Below, one piece after another: positions 50,601 through 61,681 of a stretch of DNA of 64,000 nucleotides (position 1 is the first letter of the stretch; every line of letters starts with the position of its first letter). The notes under the pieces are model-generated. The model saw only the letters and a list, made by a program, of their open reading frames with translations, was not told the origin of the DNA and ran no database searches. The translations under genes were made by a program, and so were the position numbers. This DNA comes from Leucaena leucocephala (taxonomy: Eukaryota > Streptophyta > Magnoliopsida > Fabales > Fabaceae): contig CM073558.1 in the NCBI GenBank assembly GCA_037074615.1, positions 16,785,001-16,849,000 on the forward strand. The letters run 5' to 3'.

Positions 50601-51680
50601 TTGTAACGGTTGGAAATACCTGAATGGAAATGGGAAAACATAATAATGGATTTTATCATTGGATTGCCATGTACTGTAAAAGGTTTTGATTCTATCTGGG
50701 TGATTGTTGATAGATTGACTAAGTCTTCTCATTTTCTTCCAGTAAAGACAATGTACAGTGCGGTTAGATACGCTGAGATTTATATTGAGGAGATTTTACG
50801 ATTGCACGGAGTCCCAGTGTCTATTATTTCTGATAGAGGATTCTAGTTTACTTCTCGATTTTGTGAATCATTTCAAAAAGTATTGGGTACTCAGTTGAAT
50901 TTAAACACTACTTTGCATCCTCAGACTAATAGACAATCAGAGAACAATCCAAATAGTTGAGGATATGTTGAGGTCTTGTATCATGGATTTCAGTGGAAGT
51001 TGGGATAAGCATTTGCCGCTAGTGGAATTTGCCTATACTAATAGTTATCAATCAAGTATTTAAATGGCACCCTTTGAGGCGTTATATGGAAGACAATGTA
51101 GATCTCCAATTGGATGGTTTGAAGTTGGTGATAGAGAGATATTAGGACCAAATTTGGTTCAAGATGTTAAAGAAAAGGTGAAAGTGATTCAACAAAGTTT
51201 ATTAATAGCTCAAAGCCAACAAAAATCTTACGTGGATCATCGTCGTAGGGAATTGGAATTGATGGTCGGAGATAAAGTGTTCTTAAGGGTGTCGCTAATG
51301 AAAGGTGTTATGAGATTTGGGAAAAATCGCAAGCTGAGTTTGAGGTATATTGGTCCCTTTGAGATTTTGGACAAAGTAGGTATGGTAACTTATCGATTAG
51401 CCTTACTACCAGAATTATCAAGGATTCATCCGGTGTTTCATGTATCGATGCTGTGGAAGTACTTGTATAATCCATCTCATGTTGTGGAATATCAAGAAGT
51501 TTATGTAAATGAAGACTTGTCATATGATAAATATCCGGTAGCTATTATTGATAGACGAGTAAAGAAGTTAAGATCGAAAGAGATTCATTAGGTGAAAGTG
51601 TTATGGCATAATAATTCATAGGAAGAAGCTACTTGGGAAATGGAGAGTGAGATGCGGATCAAGTACTCGTATTTATTCGA
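47656..51680 (+). pseudogene. Gypsy B gag-pol remnant
   Basis: Gag ends with a damaged knuckle, CYGYGQLGHMKMEYP, in which two cysteines became tyrosine (near 48078-48125). Protease FDPGSTHSYVSKYFAKRLG lies at 48377-48435. RT blocks follow at 48860-49600, with FIDDILVYSKSTEEHEHHL near 49380. RNase H (49716-50006) is intact over its core, with YCDTSR, THDLEMAVV and FTDHKSLKHI. Integrase has YWWYGMKNDV...CLVCQQVK (zinc finger, near 50500), MDFIIGLPCTVKGFDSIWVI and HGVPVSIISDRG. The C-terminal frame 51064-51591 holds YIGPFEILDKVG and HPVFHVSML, and EATWEMESEMRIKY follows. More than ten stops are scattered through it. Confidence 0.92.
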
Positions 51681-54009
51681 GAACTAAGGTGTGTATTTTT
51701 TCAAATTCAGAGGAACGAATTTCTTAAAAGGGGAAGAATGTTATGGCTCAGGAATTTTCAGATTTAAAAAAAACTAAATTAGCAAAGAGTATATATATTC
51801 ATTGCAGAGAATGTCAATGAGGAGGCTTTAACTGAGTGGTCACGTGACGAGAGTTAATTGCAGAGGTCCCATGTTTGAACCCTGGAGACTACAGAAGTGA
51901 GGTTTTCTTTTAATTTTCTATCGTGTGAAATTACAAACAGAAGGAAACAGCGATAGAAGCTTCACGCTAGCGATGCCATGTGGTCAGCCCCTGCAGTGTG
52001 TCGTTCAACCTTCCCTGCCATGTCATCACCCTAGAAGTATCACATTGCATGAATTTCTGTTTGCCTTTAAGTGCTGCGAGCAGGGGAAAATTAAAGGAAA
52101 GTCAGGAGAGGTAGTGAGGGTGTGTGACGATCAGCATGGTTGGGATTCTCTGTTGTGGGGTTTAGTTGCTTTGTCACCATCGTGCTGTGTCATTGCTGTC
52201 GAGTACGCTCTGTTACTGTAGCAAGTCTATTTGTTCATTTTTCCTCTTCCCGTCATCGTTGCTATACAAGGAGTTACTGTGGTTTATCGTTGCCTTTGAA
52301 TCCCCTCTGTCATCACTATGGAAATTCTAGAGTTTTGAAGCTCTTCTCAGGTGCCATTGCTGAGCGTCATGGATTGAATAAGTGAGGTAAGCTTCCTCGA
52401 TGCCCGCTGCTTTGCTTCCTGTGGTTGTGTTAGTTCATGGCTATGGGAATTTCTGTTTGCTATAAAGTGTGTGTGTGTATGAGCATTGTGTAAGATTGCT
52501 CTATTTTAGGAAGAAAAGCCAATGAATGGAATGGGATAAAGTCTATGAAGTCACCATTGAACTTGAAGCTGTGTGTGTTTCTGTTTGCCGTCATTATGTT
52601 TACTGCTATCGTTATGGTATTGTTGGAATTGTTGTTGCAGGAAAGGGGAAAGTTGGATAGGGGATGTCGAGGGTATGCATATATATATATATATATATAT
52701 AATGTTTTCATGGGAGTTTATAAGTTGCTCATGATTGTGACTCTATTTTTGTGGGCTGTGCACTGTGTATGTATGTACCTGTGGTGCTGCAGGAGAGAAA
52801 GAAGAAATAGAGGCATATGTGTGTATATGTATTGTGTGTGAGATTGCAGAGTTGGGAACTTGATGGATAAGAATAATTTATTTCAAAACTATGGTTGTTC
52901 CGTGGGTGAAACTTGTAATTCTAGTTTGAGTATGTTAAGCTTGATTTAAATAAGAAGTGAGTATTAAAGCTAAGGTAAATGTTGTTTTAGTGAGGTTAAG
53001 CAAGGAATCAAGCTTCTTGATTTAAAATCTTACTAAAATTTCGAGCTCTGGTTGCTGAATGTACTTCTATGTTGGGGGTGGCAATTTCAGAAAATAGGGA
53101 TGCTTACTGTTTAAGCTTTATGGTTTCAAGTTCTATGAATTGTGGTCGTATGTGAAATAATGCTTAGATGAGATAAATATGGATGCTTGTTTTAGTAAAT
53201 GATTTACTGAGTAATGTGTTTGAAATAATAATTCCATCATCGATATGAAGCGATTGGTTGATGGTTAAGAGCTTATGTATTGAATATTTGATTGAATGGT
53301 TAATTGTATGTAATTAGTTGAAGTGATATATTAAGGATGATTATTCCTGTTGAAAATTTGAACAGAATGTTAATAAATTATTTCGGTCTATCAGGGAATT
53401 GAGAAGTGAGTATAACTGGAAGTGGTTGGCTGGTTAGAGTAAAGGTGTAAGAGCGTGGCATGTGAGTACATAAATTTCCCTTAAATTCATATTTTAATAA
53501 ATTTTTATTGCATTTAAAATGTTGATTTCAACTATAATTTATGGGGAAAGCCTGTTTTATGAATTCATGATTTTAATTGTTAGAAATGGTATTTCTTTCA
53601 AATGATTTATAAAAGAATTACGATTACGTATAAAAATGGATGAAGAAGTTTTAGAAAAGAATTTGGTAAAAGTTACATTGAATTGATTTTTATTCATGAA
53701 ATATTCCTACGTGAATTTCATATATAACTTGATATTGATTTTAAATGTTCACGCTGTGGTTTTAAAATTCAAAGTGGTTTTACCAAAGAATATTGCATTT
53801 GAAACGATTGAGATGATTACATGTGAGATAAACCCCATACATGTTGGAAACATTTTAGAAGGGACAAAATATAGAACGCTGGTTGCTAACAACAGTACTG
53901 TTAGTATTTGGTGTACCTTGGTTACCCAAAATCGATGGATATCCGTGAGTTTCGTACTCGTGACAGTTATTTGTGGGATTTATTCTTGCAACAGTTATTC
54001 GTAGGTTTC

Positions 54010-54215
54010 ATACCTGCGCATGTATTTGTGGCTTTGAGTTGCCAGATTGGTTATTTACCCTCGTCGATTGTGTATCCATGCTGTTATGTGGCCTCGTGCT
54101 ATGCATGTTTATTTACCCTCATGGACTGTGTGTTCGCGCTTGTTTGCGTGGCTTTGAGCCGCGCCAGAATGGTTAGTTACCCTTGTGGTCTGTGTGCCCG
54201 CATCTGTTTATGTTC
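54010..54215. repeat. Tandem repeat, about 60 bp, in LTR B
   Basis: Blocks of GTGGCTTTGAG/GTGGCCTCGTG, then TTATTTACCCTCGT.GA.TGTGT, recur about three times. This is the inverse-strand version of the array at 11772-11990. Confidence 0.75.
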
Positions 54216-54549
54216 TGTTGAAGTCCTACGGAAAGATTATGGTTTTGAAAGAATTACTTTTAAACAATTGATTTAAAATGGTTATTTCAAATTGTTTTTC
54301 CTGAAATAAAAATGTTTACGGAAATGTTTGCATCAAATTATGAAATGTTATGAACTATATATTAAACATGTTTATGCATTGTTTAAATTTTGCATTTTTA
54401 ATCATGTTTTGGGATGTTATTCACAAGTAGATTATTTGGCTTCAGATAGTGCAATTGACCCTAATCTTCCGGCTGAGTAGTGAAGAGCCTTGTTGCCGAG
54501 TCGAAACGTTGTTTTGAACAAGAATACTTTTAATGTAATTATCATTTAT

Positions 54550-54905
54550 AAAGTACTTGTATTATTTTGGTAAAAGGGTAAATACTTGACATAGTTCTTA
54601 GAAAAGATTCTGTTTATTTTAGAAAAACGTTATGGAAACTTTGAATGTTTGCAGACTGTTGTAGGATCATCGGGGATCGATTATACAACAATGATCTTGT
54701 CGAGATTCCTACAAAGAACTTGCTTTTGATATACTTGTATTATTTTGAAATGAAGTGTAACTACTCCACATAGTTCTTAGAAAAGGTTCTGGTTATTTTA
54801 GAAAAACGTTATGGAAACTTTGAATGTTTGCAGACTGTTGTAGGATCATCGAGATGTCGGTTATATAACAACGATCCTACCGAGATTCCTATAAAGGACT
54901 TGCTT
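54550..54905. repeat. 178-bp tandem duplication near the 3' end of LTR B
   Basis: ACTTGTATTATTTTG begins at 54555 and again at 54733. Both copies continue with CATAGTTCTTAGAAAAG, GAAAAACGTTATGGAAACTT and TGTTGTAGGATCATCG. LTRs A and C have one copy, so it arose in B or its recent parent. Confidence 0.9.
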
Positions 54906-55034
54906 TTGATATATGCAAAGTAATTTATTATGATTTTTGTTTCAAATGTTTCATTTAAGGTTTTAGGCTTACGGAATGTGAAATTATTCATATTCTGTGT
55001 GGTCACAGTTTAAATTTTGGGACATGATAGTCAC

Positions 55035-55360
55035 ATCCACCATTGTTAAATCAAAGAAGACCAAGAAATGGACAAATAGGTCCTCTATCACCATAACCAC
55101 CACAACAGTTGTCGTACGTCATCATAGCCATGGTCACAAGAGTCACTATTGTCGCCACCTCCTCCTTCTTTGTCCCCATCGCCGTTACCACAATAATCTC
55201 CCTCACCCTTAACACCACCATTGTCAAAGCCACTACCACCATCTTGACCATAACCGTATTATTGCTATAAGAGAACTCTTTGTCTTGAAGCTTGCATGCA
55301 ATTGATAAATAAGAAAGAAAAGAGCGATAAAAGCATAAAGGTAGAGAAGGTTTTGGCCAT
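55035..55360 (-). pseudogene. Glycine-rich secreted protein gene, broken, cut by gypsy B
   Basis: On the minus strand, ATG at 55360 starts MAKTFSTFMLLSLFSFLFIN, a clear signal peptide, then CMQASRQRVLL. Two in-frame stops follow (TAG, CAA, TAA). The same frame continues with a Gly/Asp-rich stretch (YGYGQDGGSGFDNGG, GDYCGNGDGDKEGGGDN), as in small cell-wall or extracellular glycine-rich proteins. A frameshift is likely near 55110. The 3' part continues on the other side of gypsy B at 47399-47343, where a frame ending KPPPKHVP meets a stop. The precise family is not recognised. Loss could date from the stops or from the 7.6-kb insertion. Confidence 0.6.
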
Positions 55361-55434
55361 GTCTTCTTTTTCGTGTTTCTTATTTTTGCAGGGAGATAAT
55401 TCTGGCTTATTATTAAGGACTCAAGCTCTCTCTA

Positions 55435-55441
55435 ATTTATA
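55435..55441 (-). promoter_or_regulatory. TATA box of the glycine-rich pseudogene
   Basis: TATAAAT on the minus strand, 75 bp upstream of the ATG at 55360, followed by a pyrimidine-rich leader. It suggests the locus was once a regular Pol II gene. Confidence 0.5.
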
Positions 55442-55891
55442 GAACCATCAGTGAGGATATTGTTGTTTGTATTATGTTATGTACTTATGTTTTATATTTT
55501 GTATAATATTTTTAAAACAAAGAAACTTTATTAAATATGTGTGAGAGGGAGAGGGAGAGAAATTTTAATTTAATTATTATTTTATTTACTTTAAGTAAAA
55601 CTAAAATCTATAATGATATTTCTATGGTTTTGCCTAATATATACATATATATATATATATAATATGCAGAATTCTAATTTTGATTCTAAACCTTTGATTT
55701 TCAAAGGTTACATTAAATTAAATTAAGGATAAATTAAACAAAAATTACCTAAAATTTGAATCATATACAAATAAGAAACATTGAACTGAGACATCTTTCG
55801 TTGGTGGGCCCATGAACTAAGACATCGAGGTGTCACTTTGTAGGCTTTTATGATATAACGTGTGTCAAATTAATGTAACTGATCCCTATGG
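55442..55891. other. Intergenic DNA before the MULE-type element
   Basis: No gene is seen. There is an (AT)n tract near 55640-55662 and a GAGAGGGAGAGGGAGAG tract near 55543-55560. Confidence 0.5.
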
Positions 55892-56394
55892 TTTTATTTA
55901 GGGAAAATGACATCTAAATCCCATGGAAGCAATTGAATGATAGAAAAGTCCCAAGAAATGCCTTAATTAATTTAAAGTCCCATAGGACCTGATATGTATT
56001 TTTTATAATTGTCAAATGGCTCTTCTGCCCTTTGGAAATAAAAACACAGTATAGAGCAAATTGGCACTATGCTGTCGAAATAAGAGAACAAGGCATGACG
56101 AGGAAGATAGCATAGGATGACCCGCATGGTGTGTTCCCAGCTAGGTTTTGTCATCATCGTGGTTAGATGTTAAGGAATGATTGCTGTAAATGTAGTAGCT
56201 TTTAACTATGATATGAGAAAGTGAAGTCTGTTGCTATCAAACCCAGTGAAATGTGTTACTGCTTTATCGTTGCTTTTAACTATAATGATTATGTAAGAGA
56301 AGTGCTAACTTTATTATTTTGTTAACATTTTGCTGTCAATTGGTATTGGTTGGGATGTTATGTTCAATGAAGTAGTTGTTGTCTATGCTGTCAT

Positions 56395-57300
56395 CGGGTA
56401 GTTGTTATTTTAGGTGATGCAGTTGTCATTCCTTCACCACGCGATTGTCATTTTGTATTAGTGCAGTTGTTATGCATTGAAAATATGGTTGTCACTACAA
56501 TGCAGTTGTTGTCTGTGCTATTGTCAGGTAGTTATTATTTTAGGTGGTATAGTTGTCATTCCTTCACCATAGGGTTGTCATTTAGTATTGGTGCAATTGT
56601 TATGCATTGAATACATGGTTGTCACTATAGTAAAGTTGTTGTCTGTGCTGTCGTCGGGTAGTTGTTATTTTAGGTGGTGTAGTTATCATTCCTTCACCAT
56701 AGGGTTGTCATTTAGTATTGGTGCAGTTGTTATGTATTGAATACACGGTTGTCACTCTGTAGTGCAGTTATTGTCTGTGCTGTTGTTGGGAAGTTGTTAT
56801 TTTAGGTGGTGCAGTTGTTGTCTGTGCTATCATCAGGTAGTTGTTATTTTAGGTGGTGTAGTTGTCATTCCTTCACCACGGGGTTGTCATTTAGTATTAG
56901 TGCAATTGTTATGCATTGAATACGTGGTTGTCACTGCTGTGTAATTGTTGTATGTGCTATCGTCGGGTAGTTGTTATTTTAGGTGGTGTAGTTGTCATTC
57001 CTTCACCATAGGGTTATCATTTAGTATTGGTGTAGTTGTTATGCATTGAATACGTGGTTGTCACTCTACAGTGTAGTTGTTGTTTGTGCTATTGTCGGGA
57101 AGTTGTTATTTTAGGTGGTGCAGTTGTCATTCCTTCACCACGGGGTTGTCATTTAGTATTTGTGCAGTTGTTATGCATTGAATACGTGGTTGTCACTATG
57201 CAGTGTAGTTATTGTCTGTGCTGTCATCGGGAAGTTGTTATTATAGGTGGTATAGTTGTCATTTCTTCACTATGGGGTTGCCATTTATTATTGATTTAGT
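56395..57300. repeat. Minisatellite, about 130-bp unit, seven full and one short copy
   Basis: Each unit runs GTTGTTATTTTAGGTGGTG, then AGTTGTCATTCCTTCACCA, GGGTTGTCATTTAGTATT, GTTATGCATTGAATAC, then GTTGTCTGTGCT. Starts are near 56401, 56527, 56656, 56791, 56837, 56965, 57095 and 57227; the 56791 copy is only about 45 bp. Open frames with a 43-residue repeat (56762-56944, 57036-57299) come from the period. Confidence 0.92.
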
Positions 57301-57437
57301 TATTAATATTCCCCCATATATTATTGAGTTTGATGCATTTGTTGAACCTGACTTGAAATACAACACCTGCTTATTCAACATGATAACATTCTTTCTGCAA
57401 CAGCTTAAAAACTTGACATTTCTTTAAAAGTGTTCAA

Positions 57438-57705
57438 TTATACATATTCTTTGTAAATTTCACAGTCCAAAATGGTTGGGTTAGTAAGTTTTTTCTTTTG
57501 ATGTCTAGGCTTTTTGCCACCTACACGAGACAACACTTGTTCACTTTGTGAGTTGTTGGGGTGAGTAATCAGCCAAAATAAACAATCAACCTTCATTTGG
57601 TGGAGGTTTTCAATTGAGTAACTTGGCATGGTATAACCTTCTTTGTCTACAGAGTTTCCATTCCAAGTCTTTAACCACGACAACACAATAACCCCGCATA
57701 AATGC
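57438..57705 (-). pseudogene. Ulp1-like (C48 peptidase) C-terminal exon candidate inside the MULE
   Basis: On the minus strand a pyrimidine-rich tract ending ACTTGCAG forms a good splice acceptor (about 57706). The exon then reads HLCGVIVLSWLKTWNGNS and continues to YSIENLHQMK, DCLFWLITHPNNSQSE and a stop at 57438. The C-G-x-x-V-L-x-W/Y...W-N-G pattern resembles the region around the catalytic Cys of Ulp1/SUMO-protease domains. Such domains are carried by some plant MULEs. The rest of the domain (His and Asp residues) was not found, so it is a fragment at best. It could instead be an unrelated captured exon. Confidence 0.35.
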
Positions 57706-58559
57706 CTGCAAGTTGTACAGTAAAAGAAGAACATGCATTGAGTCTGAATAACAAGTCATGGTGAAGGAATAACAATTTGAGTACATTTCTACCCTATACT
57801 TGGAATGAGCCAAAAAAACAGGATTCTGTATAGAAAAATAACAACTCCATCAACAACAAATGACAACTCCCTGGGGAAAAATAACAACTTGCGTACATTT
57901 CTTCCTAACACCATTCAGGTAAAATATAACTTCATATATATATGTACTTTACAATTTACAAAATAAAAAGGAGATTGTACAATACATTTACACATGTATG
58001 ATTGCATTGTGTATGATATTGTATATATGATTGTGAGACACAAATATGATTGCATTGGACTAAAATTTACTTCTTTATATTTCTCCTTTGCATAAAGCAC
58101 CAGTGTGATTAAGGAATTGTCAACAACATCATTATACATTACACCAAATAATAAATTGTCAAGAAATTTTTTAAGGAATCCACCAACCCCTTTTTATCCA
58201 ATGAATTATTTGGAGACCCTATTAGGAAATCAAATACTATCATACACCAAAAACATCAAAAAATAGACCAACTTAAGAATACAATGAACCTTCAACATGT
58301 GCATGTTTCTTCATAAGATGAATCAATGTAATAATATGTATGCTTGTTTAAGACTAATTTCACATAGGCAATGTCGTGGACAGAAAAATACCATCAAGAT
58401 ATAATGACAATGTGTCAGAGATTCTCTTTTGTAATGATTGTTTAATGTCTACTATTTTTTTCTTTGCCAGAATATCTAGTGAAAAATATAATATAATACT
58501 GTTAAAAGGGGAAAGGGAATTTTTTTAATGTACCTTCCAGACAAGGATGCTTATATCAT

Positions 58560-59110
58560 ATTGAGAAGACCCATAATTTGAAAGTGGGTAAATGTTGGCT
58601 CCAAGGGCTATTTGATTGTTAATTTGAATAAAACCATAGCAAAAAGATTATAACAACTAGTAGCTTGATATGCATCACTATGAAATTAATAAAACAAAAT
58701 CTGTGAATGATTAAGGGAAATAGAAGAAGCATAAAGAAATAAGAAATTAATATAATTCACTGTCCAATATGTGAAGAGTTTGGCGTTGTTATCTACATAC
58801 AGACCATGGCTGACCTAAATTGCCATAACAAAATAGAAAAAGGAACATGAAATTGATGCACACTTTTCAAAGAGAAGAAGAAGAAGAGACAAAAGCAAAC
58901 AAGTCAAATCCCATTCGTACCTGCCAATCAACTTCAATGTTGTTAAGATCTTGACCAAAAGAACCACCAAGGATCCAAAATAACTGTACATCTTGTTCGA
59001 AATTAAGGAGGAGAAGAAGAAAGACTCTAGGAGTGAGAGGTGCGAAGAGAACAAAAGATGAAGGAGGTAAGGAGAAGAGCATCGACAGCAAGAAGTGGTG
59101 ACTCCTTATT
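58560..59110 (-). other. Possible transcribed leader and exons of the MULE
   Basis: Minus strand: a CT-rich leader (59110-58990) precedes an exon-like stretch containing MYSYFGSLVVLLVKILTTLK, or in another frame VQLFWILGGSFGQDLNNIEV. It ends in a good splice donor TTGGCAG|GTACGA near 58920. A second donor-like TGGAAG|GTACATT is near 58535. No protein family was recognised. Confidence 0.3.
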
Positions 59111-59285
59111 TCTCTCTTCTCAGCATTGAGGGTAAGCAAAGAGAATATGAGCAAGGGACAGCTATGTCTTTTTACAATTAAAAAAAATTCATGTCAGGTC
59201 CCATGGGACGTGACATTAATTATGCAATTTCTTGAGACTTTTTTAGTATTTTATGTCTTCTATGGGACTTTGATATCATTTTCCT

Positions 59286-60025
59286 TTTTATTTATCATAC
59301 TGAAACTATGGGGAACACCTTCTTATTTTCAGTACTCCTTTTTTTTATTATTATTTACTTTTTTTCTCCTTTTTACAAAAATATGAAAAAAATCACAAAA
59401 TATAACAAATAGAATAAAATGAGCAATTTGAACCTAGAAATTCTAGAAAACACATTATTTTTAAAATGTTTATAACTATCTTTAGAAAACTCATTGAAGC
59501 AATTCCAAAACGAATAGAAAGAAGAGATTTTGAATTAAGAAAATGACCTATTAAACATCGAAAAACATAAAGGAAAACTGGTATAACAAGAATAAAGATT
59601 ATAGTGACAGACAAAAACGAAGAAGATGAACCGGCACAAGAAAAGACACAAAACAATGAACAAAAATGAAAACAAATAACAGAAAGATATGATATGAGTT
59701 TAGATCCGAAGCTCTAATGCCAGGATAGTTCGAACCAACAATCAATTCAAATATATGCACCCCAAGAATGGTAAACAGAGGTTTGATAAACTTTAATATA
59801 TGTGGGTACCTATAAACTAAACTTTCTCACACGTCCAATTAACATAAAAGATAAAATACCAAAGTATTTTATTATTTTAAGCATCCAAAGATGAACAATA
59901 CAATGAATAATAAATTACATAGAATCACAAACACTTTATTCTTCTGATAGTTAGAAGGCGTCGGCAAACCAAACTCAAATCCATAATATAGTTCCAAACT
60001 TCAAAAGCTATATATCAGTAACCAC
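59286..60025. other. Intergenic / 3' flank of the germin-like gene
   Basis: No coding region is supported. The part next to 60026 should hold the 3'-UTR of the germin-like gene; no clear polyadenylation signal was singled out. Confidence 0.5.
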
Positions 60026-60789
60026 TTAGAATTGCTTTTCAAGAATTTTGATTATCTTCTCATCCACTTGAAATGCCTTAGCAAGAATTTCGGCAGAGAT
60101 GGGAGGATTTGATCCAAATACATTATTGGCAATGGGGATAAGCCCTGGACTTTGGCTGCTAAACGCAGAGATGGCAACAGCATTAGTTTTACCCACATTG
60201 AGTTGGAAGTGAATGAGACCGATTGGAAATACAAACACATCTCCTTTGTCAAGTACTTTGGTAAAGAGACGGTTTTCAGGGTTAGATGTGACAAAACCAA
60301 CATGAAGAGTACCCTCTAAGACTACAAGGAGCTCAGTGGCTCGAGGGTGAATGTGAGGAGGATTTAAACCTTTAGGAGCAAAGTCCAAGCGAGCCAACGA
60401 TGTGCCCAAAGTATTGAGTCCTAAAATTCTAGTAACATCAACAAGAGTCACGCTTGAACCAAGTGGACTGGATGTGTCTCCTTGCTTGAGTCTAGAGAAG
60501 AAGAAATCGTTGGCATTGGCAAGTTTGGGATCCTTGCAGAATTTTCCATTCACAAACACTGTGGAGAGAAAAAAGGAAGAGAAAATAAAAACTATGAACA
60601 TTAACATGCTTAATGAGATTGGAGTTTAGCATTCAAAAGAGAAAAAGTGAAACGTAACATACCACCACCGGTGGTCTTGGTGTCGTTGATAGCAACGCAG
60701 AAGTCTTGAAGAGGGCTAGGATCAAAAGCAAAGGCACCAGAAGATGCCAGAGCCAAGAGGACAACAAGGGCTAAGTAAGCTGCTTTCAT
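60026..60789 (-). CDS. Germin-like protein, two exons, 219 aa, intact
   Basis: Exon 1 is 60789-60663 and exon 2 is 60558-60026. The 104-bp intron has GTATGTTACG donor and CTCCACAG acceptor and is phase 1. Translation starts MKAAYLALVVLLALASSGAFA, a signal peptide probably cut after residue 21, then FDPSPLQDFCVA. Cys31 and Cys50 should form the N-terminal disulfide. Germin box 1 is PPHIHPRATELLVVLEGTL with metal ligands His111, His113 and Glu118; box 2 is KGDVFVFPIGLIHFQ with His159. The length fits the family (about 210-225). Germin-like proteins are secreted, oligomeric cupins in the cell wall, and some have superoxide dismutase or oxalate oxidase activity; activity here is unknown. The frame opening upstream of exon 2 inside the intron is not the start. 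A second family member follows at 63892. Confidence 0.95.
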
Positions 60790-60888
60790 GTTTATTTTAT
60801 GTTACCTTTCAGAAGCTGCAAGACACTTTTGTTCTGTTTGTGTATATTTGCGTTTGAGGGATGAGATTGTTGCATGCTCAACAATGCG

Positions 60889-60896
60889 TATTTATA
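60889..60896 (-). promoter_or_regulatory. TATA box of the germin-like gene
   Basis: TATAAATA on the minus strand, 100 bp upstream of the ATG, implying a leader of about 70 bp. Further upstream, near 61140, is a CATGCATG motif, and near 61095 a TTGAC core (W-box-like). Their use is not shown. Confidence 0.65.
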
Positions 60897-61642
60897 AGGA
60901 AGATTCATTTATCTGGTAAAGAGCGGGCAATTAAGTTATGAGCAGAAATTAATATTTTATTCATTAAGTTGAATTGTTCTTTAACCACTGCTGGGAAATT
61001 GGAACTTTTCTTAACTTTCTTGCTCTTGTTTTCTATGTTTCCTTAATATAGCATTATATTATCAAACCACAAATATACCAAACCGGCTGATCCAGTCAAC
61101 TCCAAGTTTGGCAAGTTATATATTATTTCTGGAACAGGTTCATGCATGCTTGTCCATCGAGAGTTATTGCAAGAAATGTATGACTTGGTTTTTTAATTAG
61201 AAGAATTAATCCATGTAAAAAGAAATAACGTAAAGAATCGGTGAAATAATAAATGTTTATATTTCAAACTTGTGGAAAGATAATGGGAATGAATAAGATA
61301 GGAGTCAATAGCTATGACACTAGAAGAAATGGATTTTGTCAACGTTTATTTATTAAATATAAACGATTTTAGAGTGTTGCTTCTTTTTTAACTGCTAATT
61401 AAAAAAAGAAAAGATGATAGCGCTATCAAAGTGCTGCTGTTATTGGACCAAGACAACGCCGTCAAAGGTCTAAAGCGTATTTACAGGACTTAGTTTAATT
61501 TGTTGATCGAATTAATTACGTATGTACGTACGTTTGTCTATAGATTATGGAGTATGAATTTGTCTCTCTTCTAGTTTGATATGCTATTGTCCCTCAAACG
61601 GTTGATGCATCTGATGTGAGAGTCTGGGGAAGTCGAAGAAAA

Positions 61643-61681
<39 letters not shown>

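Larger units (their letters stand above)
47400..55029 (+). mobile_element. Ty3/gypsy chromovirus B, with TSD, degenerate
   Basis: It is flanked by a perfect TSD GTCAC (47395-47399 and 55030-55034). The 5' LTR survives only as its first 250 bp or so (47400 to about 47655). The 3' LTR is complete (51739-55029, 3.29 kb). Internal order is gag, protease, RT, RNase H, integrase, chromodomain-like tail, then the polypurine tract AAAAGGGGAAGAA (51726-51738). It is the same family as A and C. It is inserted in a glycine-rich protein pseudogene. Confidence 0.94.
51739..55029 (+). repeat. Gypsy B 3' LTR (3.29 kb)
   Basis: It starts TGTTATGGCTCAGGAATTTT and ends GGGACATGATA before the TSD. A box TAACTGAGTGG at 51829 and B box ATGTTTGAACCCT at 51870. 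An (AT)10 tract is at 52679-52700. It includes the family tandem repeat (54010-54215) and a private 178-bp duplication (54550-54905). Open frames inside are not supported as genes. Confidence 0.93.
55901..59285. mobile_element. Mutator-like element with long TIRs and 9-bp TSD
   Basis: The left terminus GGGAAAATGACATCTAAATC and the reverse complement of the right terminus AGGAAAATGATATCAAAGTC begin TIRs of about 130 bp. Further shared blocks are CCCA(T/A)(G/A)GAAG, AAGTC(C/T)CAAGAAAT and GGACCTGA(T/C)ATG, then a weaker TAATTGT.AAA stretch. Flanks are TTTTATTTA at 55892-55900 and 59286-59294, the 9-bp duplication expected of Mutator-like elements. The AT-rich TSD could be partly chance. Weak likeness continues just outside the TIRs (CCCTATGGTTTT / CCCCATAGTTT), so the true ends could lie slightly further out. 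No transposase was found. It carries a minisatellite (56395-57300) and a candidate Ulp1-like exon (57438-57705). Confidence 0.75.

Noticed and set aside
56762..57299. Frames with 43-residue repeats
   Set aside because: Produced by the minisatellite; interrupted in most units and with no recognisable domain.
60402..60629. 75-codon plus-strand frame
   Set aside because: Antisense shadow of the germin-like exon 2 and intron.
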